Assembly: GCF_024347455.1 (NCBI RefSeq)
Contig: NZ_AP025483.1
Span: 3,224,001 to 3,288,000 of the forward strand
Length of the DNA stretch: 64,000 bases
DNA from: Vibrio echinoideorum
GTDB lineage: Bacteria; Pseudomonadota; Gammaproteobacteria; Enterobacterales; Vibrionaceae
Direction of reading: 5' to 3'
Notes under the pieces: generated by a model
Seen by the model: only the letters and a program-made list of their open reading frames with translations
The model's database searches: none
Told to the model about the DNA's origin: nothing
Position numbers and translations under genes: made by a program
Part shown: positions 1 through 7,407 of the stretch, piece by piece
Layout: the number at the start of each line of letters is the position of its first letter
How positions within the stretch are numbered: position 1 is the stretch's first letter

Positions 1-103
1 GACCACTAACCAAACGTAAGCTTGCTTGGTTGCCCCAATTAGCTCCTTCAACAGGGTCTAAATCGAGTGGACGTGGGTTAAATGGTGTATTCAGTAGTTC
101 CAT
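1..103 (-). CDS. Capsid-like protein, N-terminal 34 codons only (possible double-jelly-roll major capsid)
   Basis: An open frame starts at ATG 103-101 and leaves the window. Its first residues begin MELLNTPFNPRP. A later stretch, GNQASLRLVSG, resembles the start of the PM2 major capsid protein P2 as I remember it (a G-N-x-x-S-hydrophobic-basic-L pattern before the first beta strand). It sits just downstream of the packaging ATPase and a small membrane protein, where a capsid gene would be expected. The gap to the preceding gene is only 3 nt, so the two are probably translationally coupled. Only 34 codons are visible, so the identification is an inference from position plus a weak motif match. 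Confidence 0.45.
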   Translation of the reverse strand, partial: MELLNTPFNPRPLDLDPVEGANWGNQASLRLVSG

Positions 104-106
104 AAT

Positions 107-235
107 TTAAAACCACCCCGAATTACCATTGATTTGCTCTTTGAGAGGCTTGAGCGCGCCTACATTGTTGATTACCGCTAATGCCAACAGCACTAAGACG
201 ACTGTGATTAGCATGGCTTTATGACTTGCTTTCAT
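107..235 (-). CDS. Small single-pass membrane protein of the prophage (42 aa)
   Basis: The 42-codon frame starts at ATG 235-233 after a good ribosome-binding site (AGGGGA, 3 nt upstream). A short basic N-terminus (MKASHK) is followed by one hydrophobic segment at about residues 8-26 and a polar C-terminal tail ending in GWF. Its stop lies 3 nt before the capsid-like start. Tailless phages with an inner membrane carry many such tiny membrane proteins in the virion, so a structural role is plausible, but no specific family is recognised. Confidence 0.6.
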   Translation of the reverse strand: MKASHKAMLITVVLVLLALAVINNVGALKPLKEQINGNSGWF

Positions 236-312
236 GGTTTCCCCTGTTTCACAACGTTGGAAAGTTTTTAAGAGTCATTATCAAATCAGACAACCGAAGC
301 AAGGTCATGAGG

Positions 313-352
313 TTTCAACCTATAGGTAGAACTTTTAACCTATAGGTTGAAA
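313..352. promoter_or_regulatory. Twin palindromic operator-like site (two ACCTATAGGT cores in a 15-bp inverted repeat)
   Basis: TTTCAACCTATAGGT at 313-327 is the exact reverse complement of 338-352, with a 10-nt spacer. Each arm contains the self-palindrome ACCTATAGGT, so the site can be read as two dyads 20 nt apart as well as one long hairpin. It lies in the only sizeable non-coding gap of the late region, upstream of the small membrane protein and capsid-like genes. That suits a promoter/operator or a processing hairpin. There is no T-run, so a simple terminator is unlikely. Confidence 0.55.
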
Positions 353-374
353 TGAGAGAGGCATCACGAAGGGT

Positions 375-1124
375 TTAACGGTAATTGCGAGATAGGAGCT
401 TCCCACTTTCACAGTTCAGAGCACCACGCTCTATGTTGCCAATCCCATCACGAACAATTAGGTATTCCGCGATCGCCTTGCCGATAAGACGTTTATTAAC
501 CTTGGCACTTTTAAGATCAGCAACTTCGTTTGAGTGAATGCCTTTTTGTTTGGCAACCCAATCCGCATCCACGCCAGAGTTCACCGCACCCAACCACCAA
601 ACCGAAGATTGATTAGTCACGGTTTTAGGTACTTCTTGCCCACGCTGAAAGATGGTGTGCACCACATGACCAAACTGACGGCCGCCACGTAAAAGCTCAC
701 CTGTTTTCCCTTCTAGCTTTCCAGAGGTTTCCGCGCAACTTGCGAGTTCTTCAATCACCACATTCAGCTTAGTTTTATGACCATCCCCCAACGCCCAAGC
801 AATCGCGCTAAAAGCTTCAAGTTCTGACATGCATGCTCCTTGGGGCGGGACATAGGCAAGCTTAAACGAACAGCCAACACGACGACCATGCACTGCCGCT
901 TTGATAAACTTGGCAAGGTCATCAAAGCCATGACACATCTGGCCGTGAAACTTTTGCCCCGCATAATTTCGGTACGGGTCAAAGAACAGGACTTGTCCTT
1001 TTTTGGGTACTAGCCCCATGAATTTCACGGCACTGGTTTTTCCGCTACCCGTACCACCTAAATAAACGGTGTGCTCAGCATCATGAGAGGGATTAGAGTT
1101 AATCGGATTTACGATTAGCGACAT
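375..1124 (-). CDS. Phage DNA-packaging ATPase (FtsK/HerA superfamily, PM2 P9-like)
   Basis: The protein has 249 residues. Walker A is GGTGSGKTS at 23-31. A Walker B-like VVIEE lies at 122-126, with the acidic pair typical of HerA/FtsK packaging ATPases. The conserved block GRQFGH...QRGQEVPKT at about 148-168 corresponds to the sensor/arginine region. These proteins pump genomic DNA into the preformed capsid of tailless membrane-containing phages. Inovirus Zot proteins also carry an N-terminal P-loop, but they have a C-terminal TM anchor that is absent here. It overlaps the upstream gene by 26 nt, implying coupling. Family assignment is good; the exact PM2 P9 relation is inferred. Confidence 0.72.
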   Translation of the reverse strand: MSLIVNPINSNPSHDAEHTVYLGGTGSGKTSAVKFMGLVPKKGQVLFFDPYRNYAGQKFHGQMCHGFDDLAKFIKAAVHGRRVGCSFKLAYVPPQGACMSELEAFSAIAWALGDGHKTKLNVVIEELASCAETSGKLEGKTGELLRGGRQFGHVVHTIFQRGQEVPKTVTNQSSVWWLGAVNSGVDADWVAKQKGIHSNEVADLKSAKVNKRLIGKAIAEYLIVRDGIGNIERGALNCESGKLLSRNYR

Positions 1125-1536
1125 GCTTCGCCTCCTCTTCTTTCTGCATTTCTAATGCGGTGATTTGTTTCTTAGAAGCCCACCACAAACCTAAAATCGC
1201 CAAGGTGAGCGTCATCAAGTTCATGTAATCACCACAATGTTCAAGCAATGCGCCACCGTATTGTTTAGCAACAGGTCGAGCTGCATTGATAACGCTTTGT
1301 TTAGCGCGATCATCAAACTCAAAATCAATGTCTTTCATAATAGACACGGCTTGCTCAACAACCACTAACCCCGTTGTAACCAACGCATCCAATGCTTCAC
1401 TAACATCGACTTCGGGCTCTTGTTCAGTGCTGCCACTCGGTTGGTTTTCGGTTGAAGCGCTCGATTGCAGCTCCGCAACGTACATATCAAGCTCAGCAAG
1501 GTTGTCAGCACTCATTTCAACGGTTGATTCATCCAT
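1099..1536 (-). CDS. Prophage membrane protein of unknown function (145 aa)
   Basis: I do not recognise a family. The N-terminal third is acidic and rich in Ser, Glu and Thr. An amphipathic region follows, and one hydrophobic segment lies at about 105-120 (LMTLTLAILGLWWA). After that comes a short charged tail rich in Lys and Glu that probably stays in the cytoplasm. The frame overlaps the ATPase start by 26 nt and the previous gene's stop by 8 nt, so it is embedded in the late phage operon. A virion membrane or assembly protein is the natural guess. Confidence 0.62.
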   Translation of the reverse strand: MDESTVEMSADNLAELDMYVAELQSSASTENQPSGSTEQEPEVDVSEALDALVTTGLVVVEQAVSIMKDIDFEFDDRAKQSVINAARPVAKQYGGALLEHCGDYMNLMTLTLAILGLWWASKKQITALEMQKEEEAKHVANRKSD

Positions 1537-2038
1537 TGGCGTTACCCTTCTGCGTTGATTTTGGCGTTGCCAATAAACGTTTAATGGTGAAGAGCAACAC
1601 GAGAATCAAACCCAAACATGCTCCAACCTTGAGCAATTGCGGTTTAAGGCTTGGTTTTGGTGGTTGCACTTCGTCTTGGATTTCTTCGGTTGGGAGCGCT
1701 TGGTCTACCGTAGTCATTTCAGTTGAATCGGTATTGGTTTGCACTTCAATGACCGTTGGCTCATCTTCGGTTAGCTCAAGCTCAACGACTTCGTTTAGCA
1801 CTGGCAGCTGAGCCACCGACTCTTGCATGTGCTCACTGCAATAATCACTCACCGTTTTACTCATTGAACTATTACCGCAGCTCGGACACTTGTAATAAAG
1901 CAATCCAAGGTTGCGCCCGTTCTTAACGGTTTCGCCTGTATCAATCAGTTTGCCCTCGCCCACCATGTGAACGGTTGACGCTCGACTGCACACGGGGCAA
2001 GACACATAGCCCCGTGTTGGATTCGGTGTTTTACTCAT
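1529..2038 (-). CDS. Zinc-ribbon plus single-TM prophage protein
   Basis: The chosen start (ATG 2038) overlaps the upstream stop in an ATGAGTAA arrangement; an in-frame ATG 18 nt further up is possible. Two CxxC pairs (SCPVCS and KCPSCG, near residues 14/17 and 51/54) form a zinc ribbon. A long acidic Thr/Glu/Pro-rich linker comes next, and a C-terminal hydrophobic segment of about 18 residues precedes a basic tail. PM2 encodes small zinc-finger transcription factors next to its Rep gene. This protein occupies a similar place, but its membrane anchor is unlike a simple activator. Function unknown. Confidence 0.6.
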   Translation of the reverse strand: MSKTPNPTRGYVSCPVCSRASTVHMVGEGKLIDTGETVKNGRNLGLLYYKCPSCGNSSMSKTVSDYCSEHMQESVAQLPVLNEVVELELTEDEPTVIEVQTNTDSTEMTTVDQALPTEEIQDEVQPPKPSLKPQLLKVGACLGLILVLLFTIKRLLATPKSTQKGNANG

Positions 2039-2339
2039 CGGTTTGCACCTCTTCAATCACATTACCCATCTGCTTTTGAAGCTGCTTTTTACGCTCTGAA
2101 CGAATGATGCGATTGGCTTTAGCGACAAGCTTTGCTTTGTCTACCAATTGGGGGTCAAGGCCAAGCTCAGTTAAAGGGTTGGCATTTCCCATCAAAAGTT
2201 TAGGGGCAAGCGTTAGTAGGTCACTTGGTGAGAGGTCTTTAACTTTATCGAAGGCGATTTCAAGCTCTTGCTCCAATCCATCAATAGTATCTAGGCGTTT
2301 TAGCTCTGCTTGGCATTCTTCTTTAGAAAGTGTGTTCAT
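2031..2339 (-). CDS. Small helical prophage protein (102 aa), unknown function
   Basis: The start at ATG 2339 is favoured over one 18 nt upstream because AGAGGAA sits 5 nt before it. The protein is charged and predicted mostly helical. An N-terminal Leu/Glu/Lys-rich segment could form a coiled coil, and the basic C-terminal stretch is RSERKKQLQKQ. No Cys pairs, TM segment or enzyme motif is visible. It lies 64 nt downstream of the Rep gene and overlaps the next gene, so it belongs to the same leftward unit. A regulatory or DNA-binding role is possible but not shown. Confidence 0.55.
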   Translation of the reverse strand: MNTLSKEECQAELKRLDTIDGLEQELEIAFDKVKDLSPSDLLTLAPKLLMGNANPLTELGLDPQLVDKAKLVAKANRIIRSERKKQLQKQMGNVIEEVQTDE

Positions 2340-2403
2340 AGTGTTCCTCTGTCTCACGACGTTGTTTAGTGTTTAGCCCCTGATTCACATCGTTGGCAAT
2401 GGT

Positions 2404-4233
2404 TTAATACACAATCAGACGATTGTTTTTGAAACTGATATTCGTGTATTTATCTATTTGAACTTTTGCCCCCCGCATTAGCGGTGAGATTAGACATTGG
2501 ACTCCCTCCACGCTCCATCCGGTCACGCGTTGAAGATGTTCAACTAAGGGAGAGTTACAGTTATTTTCAGTGCTCCAAGGTGAGACGCTCCGCGCCTCTT
2601 GAAGACGCTTCACGTCTTTTTTCTTAACGAGCGAATAGCACTCGCTAGACGTTTCGATAAGACGACCGAGCCAAAAAAAGCCGATCACCTTTTTGGTTGT
2701 TTCACCGTATTGGTTTTGTTTTGATTGGTAGGCCACTTTTGCACTATCAGCCAATTGGCAGAACAGCGACCACTTCGAAGAATCTGCCGCTTGGCGCAGC
2801 TCTTCGAGCTTTGGGTCTATCATGGTCTGTTCCGGTTTTGCCCTGCGTAGATTTCGCCAAAGGGAAACTGGCTTACCACCAAATTGCTGAAACTGACGGA
2901 TTCGGTGAGTGGAAGCCCAAGCACGTGCACGATAGGCAGATTCCTCCCCCTCATTTTCTGGCATGTGCTTACCGTTAATGTTCTTCGAGACGTATTTAGC
3001 AATGTAGGCAGTCGCCCCGCCTTTTTTAGGGTCAGCTTCTTTCACATCAAAACGAGGTGAAATATCAGAACCTAGTTCGTGCTTATCCTCAGAGATAGCG
3101 CACAATTTTAAGGTTTCGATAATGAAGTCTTTGTCGTCAGGCGAACAAAACAGAAAGTAGTGAGCATGACTGGTCGCGTCTTTGTGTGGTTCAGCCACTC
3201 GAAAACCAAAATAATGAATCTCTTCTTTCGCTAGCAGTGCTCGACCTAACGCCCATTGCTGCATGAGAACTTGGTGGCCGTCTTTGATACTCGCACCATT
3301 CCACTTTTTAGAGACTCGGTGGTATTTACTCGGCAACGTCCAAGTAATAAAGAGCGCGGTATAACCTAAGTCTTGAGCCAACTCTTCAAAGCCACGAGAT
3401 CGCACCATCATTTCAATACGACGGTTTTCTGGATTCACAGTCGTTCGCTTGACCACATCCTCAAGATTGAAAGAGTCGCCTGTCTCGTTATTCATTACTG
3501 CCATAGTTTCAAGGAACGCTTTAGCGTCACGCTGTTTCTGTTTCCAGTTGGCAAATGACAACGCACTGATCACCGGTGACTGATGCTTTCCCTCACCAAC
3601 TCGCTCAAGCGTGATTTGTGAATACTCAATGTATTGTGCTCGGAGGTGTAACAAGCGTCCCTCAATCCAAGATTCAGATTGCATCTTGAGTACGGCTACC
3701 TGTAGGTCTTGTTCTAACTCTTCCGGTTTCTTATCGCGTTTTTTAAGGTTCACTTGTGGCGCGTTAACATGAATCGTTTTTAGTTCAGCTTCCTGCAATT
3801 GGTAAACATGCTCTATCGCATCTAAAAAGCTTTTGAATACTTCGGGTTGGCTTTCTTCGGTAAGCAGTAACGCGCACTTATCAGCGAACTTTTTTGCTAG
3901 TTCACTAACGGCATCATCACGCATCAAAATATCGTGGCTTAAAGGTTGAGTTCGGCTCTTAGCGCGACTATCAACAAACGGGAATTTATCTTCAATGAAG
4001 TGCGCTCTTTTCAGCCCAAATTTAACGGCATCTTCTGCCGCTAGTATCAGATTTTCTTTGGTCGGGTTTTGGCGTTGTTTACGCTTGGCTATTTTGCGCT
4101 TCACATCGTTACGCACGATTTTAGGCAAGCGAGGAAAGAAGCGTTTAGTGAACGCAGAGTAACGAGTGAGTTCCCCTGCGTCACTTTTCGCTTCCATGTT
4201 AGCAAGTGCGGCTATCATCGCTTGTTCGTTCAT
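2404..4233 (-). CDS. HUH rolling-circle replication initiation protein (phage GPA / PM2 P12-like)
   Basis: The start is ATG 4233, which shares a base with the preceding stop (TAATG), giving 609 residues; an upstream in-frame ATG at 4263 is less likely. Motif 1 is FITWTLPSKYH (about 295-305). The metal-binding HUH is HAH at 356-358. Motif 3 is YIAKYVSK (410-417), where Tyr410 and Tyr414 are the pair used by superfamily-I initiators such as phiX174 A, P2 A and PM2 P12. The protein nicks the origin and joins DNA ends during rolling-circle replication. The size matches PM2 P12 (about 630 aa). The N-terminal 280 residues are highly charged and family-specific. Confidence 0.78.
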   Translation of the reverse strand: MNEQAMIAALANMEAKSDAGELTRYSAFTKRFFPRLPKIVRNDVKRKIAKRKQRQNPTKENLILAAEDAVKFGLKRAHFIEDKFPFVDSRAKSRTQPLSHDILMRDDAVSELAKKFADKCALLLTEESQPEVFKSFLDAIEHVYQLQEAELKTIHVNAPQVNLKKRDKKPEELEQDLQVAVLKMQSESWIEGRLLHLRAQYIEYSQITLERVGEGKHQSPVISALSFANWKQKQRDAKAFLETMAVMNNETGDSFNLEDVVKRTTVNPENRRIEMMVRSRGFEELAQDLGYTALFITWTLPSKYHRVSKKWNGASIKDGHQVLMQQWALGRALLAKEEIHYFGFRVAEPHKDATSHAHYFLFCSPDDKDFIIETLKLCAISEDKHELGSDISPRFDVKEADPKKGGATAYIAKYVSKNINGKHMPENEGEESAYRARAWASTHRIRQFQQFGGKPVSLWRNLRRAKPEQTMIDPKLEELRQAADSSKWSLFCQLADSAKVAYQSKQNQYGETTKKVIGFFWLGRLIETSSECYSLVKKKDVKRLQEARSVSPWSTENNCNSPLVEHLQRVTGWSVEGVQCLISPLMRGAKVQIDKYTNISFKNNRLIVY

Positions 4234-4427
4234 TACAGCCCCGTACACGAATGATTTGTGCAAACGTAATTCATCGGTCTAGCTTTGCGCTTTGAACGCT
4301 TCGATAAACCATGTTTTTCACGTAACTGCTCTATCAAATGAATAGAGCGTTCGCGTAGTTCCGGTTTTGGGTCAACCATGCCAAGCATATCGGGACAAGG
4401 TAAGTGGATCGGGTCAGATACGGTCAT
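4233..4427 (-). CDS. Small prophage protein upstream of Rep (64 aa)
   Basis: The family is unknown. Its stop overlaps the Rep start (TAATG), so it is probably translated and coupled to Rep. The middle is basic (KHGLSKRSKRKARP) and the C-terminus has two Cys (YVCTNHSC), which could be a nucleic-acid contact or a partial zinc site. It may adjust Rep expression or act at the origin. Confidence 0.5.
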   Translation of the reverse strand: MTVSDPIHLPCPDMLGMVDPKPELRERSIHLIEQLREKHGLSKRSKRKARPMNYVCTNHSCTGL

Positions 4428-4436
4428 AACGAACCT

Positions 4437-4667
4437 CTAAGCAAAGTTTCGAACGGCAACGACTAGTCCCGTTTCACGGAAATGCTCTAGCCTTAATCGC
4501 ATTGGAAACTTGTCACTCTTTAACTCGGCCTCGTACGCAGCAAAATAAACAGTCGAGTAATAGGGATATTTCTGGCCAAGACTAAAAGCTGTATAAGCCG
4601 ACGCTTTCCCTCTGATAACTAACCGTAAACTTTTGAAGTCTTGTTTGAGTTGGTTGGTATTTTTCAT
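4437..4667 (-). CDS. Small prophage early protein (76 aa), unknown
   Basis: The frame lies 9 nt from its neighbours on both sides, within the early leftward operon between the PrtN-like gene and the 64-aa gene. The protein is basic, with several aromatic residues (YPYYSTVYFAAYEAEL) and no TM segment or metal motif. GGGGG-type Shine-Dalgarno bases (complement of CCCCCC at 4671-4676) precede the ATG. No function can be assigned. Confidence 0.5.
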   Translation of the reverse strand: MKNTNQLKQDFKSLRLVIRGKASAYTAFSLGQKYPYYSTVYFAAYEAELKSDKFPMRLRLEHFRETGLVVAVRNFA

Positions 4668-4676
4668 AAGCCCCCC

Positions 4677-4931
4677 TTAAAGATTCACTGATTGCCATTC
4701 GGTTTTAGCTTGCTCATATCGCTTGTCGATATAGGCAGCTAAATCATCAATTTTGATTAAGGTCGGGCTACGCTCTGAATCGCGCAACTTAAAGGTAGGG
4801 ACGGGAAAGTCACAAGCTTTCGCTCGTTGCTCTGCCGTTTTAGGTGTGATGCCAAAAAATTCTTGGCTAACTTGCTTCAGTTCGACCGTAGGGCTCTCAA
4901 AACGCGCAAGTAATGCAAAGTTTGTGTTCAT
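4677..4931 (-). CDS. Pyocin activator PrtN-like protein (84 aa)
   Basis: The pattern MNTxFxLLARF..., a central Gln-Glu-Phe-Phe-Gly-hydrophobic block and a C-terminal KIDDLAAYIDKRYEQA helix matches the PrtN family. In Pseudomonas, PrtN switches on pyocin genes once the PrtR repressor is removed; small family members also act as excisionase-like DNA-bending proteins. It is the first gene of the leftward early operon and diverges from the S24 repressor at 5065, the same geometry as prtN/prtR. I infer it activates the replication and late genes. Confidence 0.68.
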   Translation of the reverse strand: MNTNFALLARFESPTVELKQVSQEFFGITPKTAEQRAKACDFPVPTFKLRDSERSPTLIKIDDLAAYIDKRYEQAKTEWQSVNL

Positions 4932-5064
4932 AAGTTCTCCATGTAGTACACTTAAAACAACTCAAGGTGATTCGAATGTACATCCATAGCGTCAACGATG
5001 CACATTTGATGATACTAACATCAGAAAAACACAAAACAACATCATTTATACATCGGAGTACATC
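4932..5064. promoter_or_regulatory. Divergent lysogeny-switch control region with GTACATC-type repeats
   Basis: This 133-bp region separates the PrtN-like and repressor genes. It contains GATGTAC/GTACATC elements near 4940, 4977-4984 and 5056-5062, and a dyad TGATG-N7-CATCA at 5007-5023. These are candidate operators for the S24 repressor, one of them next to the repressor's own start. The A/T-rich stretch 5024-5050 probably holds the repressor promoter. Exact -10/-35 boxes are not assigned. Confidence 0.5.
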
Positions 5065-5673
5065 ATGAACAAGTCAATTGATGAACAAATTGATGATTTA
5101 AAAGCACTTACCAATACGGCAAAAAACGTAGATTTAGCAAAGGCTTTGGGCATAGCTCCAAGGTCAATTCAGAACTGGAGAGCACGAGAAAATATCCCTA
5201 AAGATATTTTTCTAAAAGCGAGACAAACATCACAAAACCCACTTTCTGAGTTATCTGGGATGGTAGAGTTGACTTATTACGATGTAGAAGCGAGTGCTGG
5301 TCATGGTTCATTAATTGAAGTCGAAACCTCAACCGAAATGAGTTTCGCAGAGCGATACCTTCGCGATGAGCTCCATGTAAACCCAAGTGAAGTTTTTTTG
5401 ATGAGAGCAAAAGGCGATTCGATGTACCCAACGTTAAAAGATGGCTCTTTAATGATGGTGAAACGTCTAAATGACTTTAGTGGTGATGGCGTATATGTAT
5501 TTCGAGTCAATGGCCAAGTTATGGTGAAACGTCTGCAGTTTCAGCCAGCTAAGATTATTTTTAAGAGCGACAACTTTCAGTTTTACGACCCATGGGAACT
5601 AACGCATAAAGAAGTGGGATCGACAGACTTCGAGATCTTAGGACAAGCAATTTGGGGCGGAGGGAAATTATAG
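5065..5673 (+). CDS. CI/LexA-type self-cleaving phage repressor (S24 peptidase)
   Basis: The protein has 202 residues. An N-terminal helix-turn-helix (about 19-45, NVDLAKALGIAPRSIQNWRA) is followed by a linker and a C-terminal S24 domain. The predicted cleavage bond is Ala78-Gly79 (VEASAGHG). The catalytic Ser119 lies in AKGDSMYP and the Lys155 base in QVMVKRL. Activated RecA stimulates such proteins to cut themselves, releasing their operators. All required residues are present, so SOS induction of this prophage is expected. It is transcribed away from the PrtN-like gene across the shared operator region. Confidence 0.85.
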   Translation: MNKSIDEQIDDLKALTNTAKNVDLAKALGIAPRSIQNWRARENIPKDIFLKARQTSQNPLSELSGMVELTYYDVEASAGHGSLIEVETSTEMSFAERYLRDELHVNPSEVFLMRAKGDSMYPTLKDGSLMMVKRLNDFSGDGVYVFRVNGQVMVKRLQFQPAKIIFKSDNFQFYDPWELTHKEVGSTDFEILGQAIWGGGKL

Positions 5674-5708
5674 CCCTATGAACTTTGGAACTTAGTGGTA
5701 CTAGGGCT
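5672..5708 (+). terminator. Weak hairpin after the repressor gene
   Basis: AGCCCTA at 5672-5678 pairs with TAGGGCT at 5702-5708, overlapping the stop codon. The loop is long and no T-run follows, so it is only a possible termination or stability element between two convergent genes. Confidence 0.3.
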
Positions 5709-5731
5709 TGTGGTAAACGAAATTTAAAATG

Positions 5732-6349
5732 TTATGACCAAAAATGAAGATCTTTCTTGGCTATATTTTTTTCTAACTGCGTTGAATACAGAAACTTATC
5801 TAATGCAACACACGTATCGTAAGAAAGAATTGTCACAACCTTAGTTTCGCTCATGTTTTTATGTTGAGGTTTACTATCACTTTCCAGAATATCGGTCAAA
5901 AGAAGCCACACGGCATACCAAGTCGTAGAAATTACTAAATGTTCTGCATTTATAGCCCTAAGAAGATCCTGCTGACTTTTAAGCTTGTTGTTATCAGAAA
6001 AAGCTAACTCTTTTTTGAACCACTCATGCAGAACAACACCATCTTCTGCGGTTGTTTGATGTAGGTAAGTATCTAATCGAGTGAGCAAAAAATTCAAATC
6101 TTCTCTCTGTTGGTTAACTTCAATCACCTTCTCAGAATGGTCCTGCTGTCGCACTAAGACATACAACGTTAATCCAACAGCCATAGGGCTGTAAATGCCA
6201 GATAGGTAACCTCCAAGAGCTCCCCAATCTGCATTTTTTTCCCACAAACCAAACTGAAATTTGTAAGCATAGATAGCGATAGGCCCTAATATCATTAGAG
6301 CAAAGAACAAAACGGTTGGCAGACCAAATTTTTCAATTAGCTTAGACAT
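5732..6349 (-). CDS. Two-TM membrane protein resembling putative phage abortive-infection (AbiC-like) proteins
   Basis: The protein has 205 residues. TM1 is at about 10-29. A short exterior loop with WGALGGYLSGIYSP leads into TM2 at about 52-66, and a cytoplasmic coiled-coil region (70-95) and a helical C-terminal domain follow. The W-x-x-L-G-x-[YF]-[LI]-[SG]-G-[ILF]-x-x-P loop plus two-TM layout is what I recall from the Pfam 'putative phage abortive infection protein' family; similar two-TM proteins serve as retron effectors. It is a single gene with its own RBS (AAAGGAG), convergent with the repressor and AT-rich relative to the backbone, as prophage cargo often is. The defence role is an inference. 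Confidence 0.55.
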   Translation of the reverse strand: MSKLIEKFGLPTVLFFALMILGPIAIYAYKFQFGLWEKNADWGALGGYLSGIYSPMAVGLTLYVLVRQQDHSEKVIEVNQQREDLNFLLTRLDTYLHQTTAEDGVVLHEWFKKELAFSDNNKLKSQQDLLRAINAEHLVISTTWYAVWLLLTDILESDSKPQHKNMSETKVVTILSYDTCVALDKFLYSTQLEKNIAKKDLHFWS

Positions 6350-6931
6350 ATATATATACTCCTTTTATAAAGGGGGTTTATATACTGTTCATCATTTTTG
6401 GTAAAGAACGCAGGTTATGTAACTAGACTTATATACACTTTTATCGAAAACTGAAGTAATTGACCGATTTAGAATACTGCATGTAGTGATGTGAAATTCA
6501 GGTAATATGTTTATAGGTTCCCTATAGTCCCCCTCAAACTCGCACAGCCCTTGCTAAGGCTGATTAATCAATCCAATCGAGCATTGGAGCGACAGACAAC
6601 CTACATGAATGTGTCATGGCAAAGTACCCTAGTAGCGAGTCAAAAAAATATGCTGGAACACCCAGCAAAAGCAAGGTCAGCTATTGTAAATGCTATGCCC
6701 GGTTTGTGCTATATGAACTTTACCTCACATTTTTTATTTAAACCTATTCACCAAACCTCTAATTCAGCCTCACTAATCAGTTATGCCTTGAGTCACACTG
6801 TCATTTTGAGTTACCTTGTCTTATTCAAAGTCGTGGGTCACAATACGCTCTGTACCTGACTTTAATAGAAATCATTGGCTCCCAAAACGTAGTAACCTAT
6901 AAATAAGGTTTGAATAGGGATGTCCGATTGA
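6350..6931. other. Intergenic region between prophage cargo gene and zur
   Basis: The first part (6350-6400) must contain the promoter of the leftward two-TM gene, including a TATAAA-rich stretch and a short CCTTT/AAAGG hairpin over its RBS. Further right is a small stem at 6651-6667 (TGCTGG...CCAGCA). A 102-codon frame at 6551-6859 has no RBS or family signature and is not accepted. The host junction of the prophage should lie here, but no att repeat can be defined from one side. Confidence 0.4.
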
Positions 6932-7390
6932 ATGGTGAAAAATTTGGACCACACATTAATAGAGCAAGTTGAAGGGATATGCGCATCTCGAGGCGTTAGA
7001 TTAACACCTCAGAGAAAGCGAGTGTTTGAGCTCATTTTCTCTAATAAAAAAGCCTCTAGTGCTTATGAATTGTTAGAGCAATTGAAAGTCAGTGAACCAC
7101 AAGCCAAGCCTCCGACAGTATATCGCGCTTTGGATTTCTTGTTGGAACAAGGTTTCATTCACCGAGTTGAATCAACCAATAGCTTTATATGCTGCTGTTC
7201 TTGCAATGCCAATAAACATTTCTCCCAACTACTGATCTGCGATAAATGTGGCACGGTGGTAGAATTACAAGACGATGCGCTTGTCACTCTACTCGCTAGT
7301 AACGCTGAGAAGCATGGCTTTAAATTGACTAATCAAGTCATTGAGTCGCATGGCATTTGCCAAACTTGCTCCTCCGATATGAAAGAATAA
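6932..7390 (+). CDS. zur: Zinc uptake regulator Zur (Fur family)
   Basis: This 152-residue repressor senses zinc and shuts off zinc uptake genes when zinc is ample. The winged-helix core has the family TPQR (25-28) and PPTVYRALDFL (60-70) recognition helix. The dimerisation domain has the structural zinc cysteines CDKC (103/106) and CQTC (143/146). A Cys-rich FICCCSCNANKHF stretch replaces the His-rich sensor loop of Fur, which separates Zur from Fur. The start is the first ATG of the frame. It is followed 17 nt later by cheX. Confidence 0.9.
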   Translation: MVKNLDHTLIEQVEGICASRGVRLTPQRKRVFELIFSNKKASSAYELLEQLKVSEPQAKPPTVYRALDFLLEQGFIHRVESTNSFICCCSCNANKHFSQLLICDKCGTVVELQDDALVTLLASNAEKHGFKLTNQVIESHGICQTCSSDMKE

Positions 7391-7407
7391 GATTATAGAA
7401 GAACATT

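Larger units (their letters stand above)
1..6349. mobile_element. Corticovirus (PM2)-like prophage, right part; left end outside the window
   Basis: The block joins a FtsK/HerA-type packaging ATPase, an HUH rolling-circle Rep with the double-tyrosine motif, an S24 repressor diverging from a PrtN-like activator, and several small one-TM proteins. There is no integrase, portal, terminase or tail gene. This combination is typical of tailless, internal-membrane dsDNA phages of the PM2 type, whose prophages are known from marine gammaproteobacteria. Genes from 4931 down to 1 run leftwards as one tightly packed, overlapping unit. The right edge is set only by the last gene that looks phage-borne; no att duplication can be shown because the other end is missing. 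Zur follows at 6932. An inovirus was considered, but the Rep family, the ATPase and the capsid-like start fit PM2 better. Confidence 0.68.

Noticed and set aside
1..4931. Filamentous (inovirus) prophage with Zot
   Set aside because: The P-loop protein lacks a C-terminal anchor, no small coat-protein operon is seen, and Rep is of the phiX174/P2/PM2 type.
6551..6859. 102-codon plus frame near the prophage edge
   Set aside because: No RBS, no family pattern, and composition like its non-coding surroundings.
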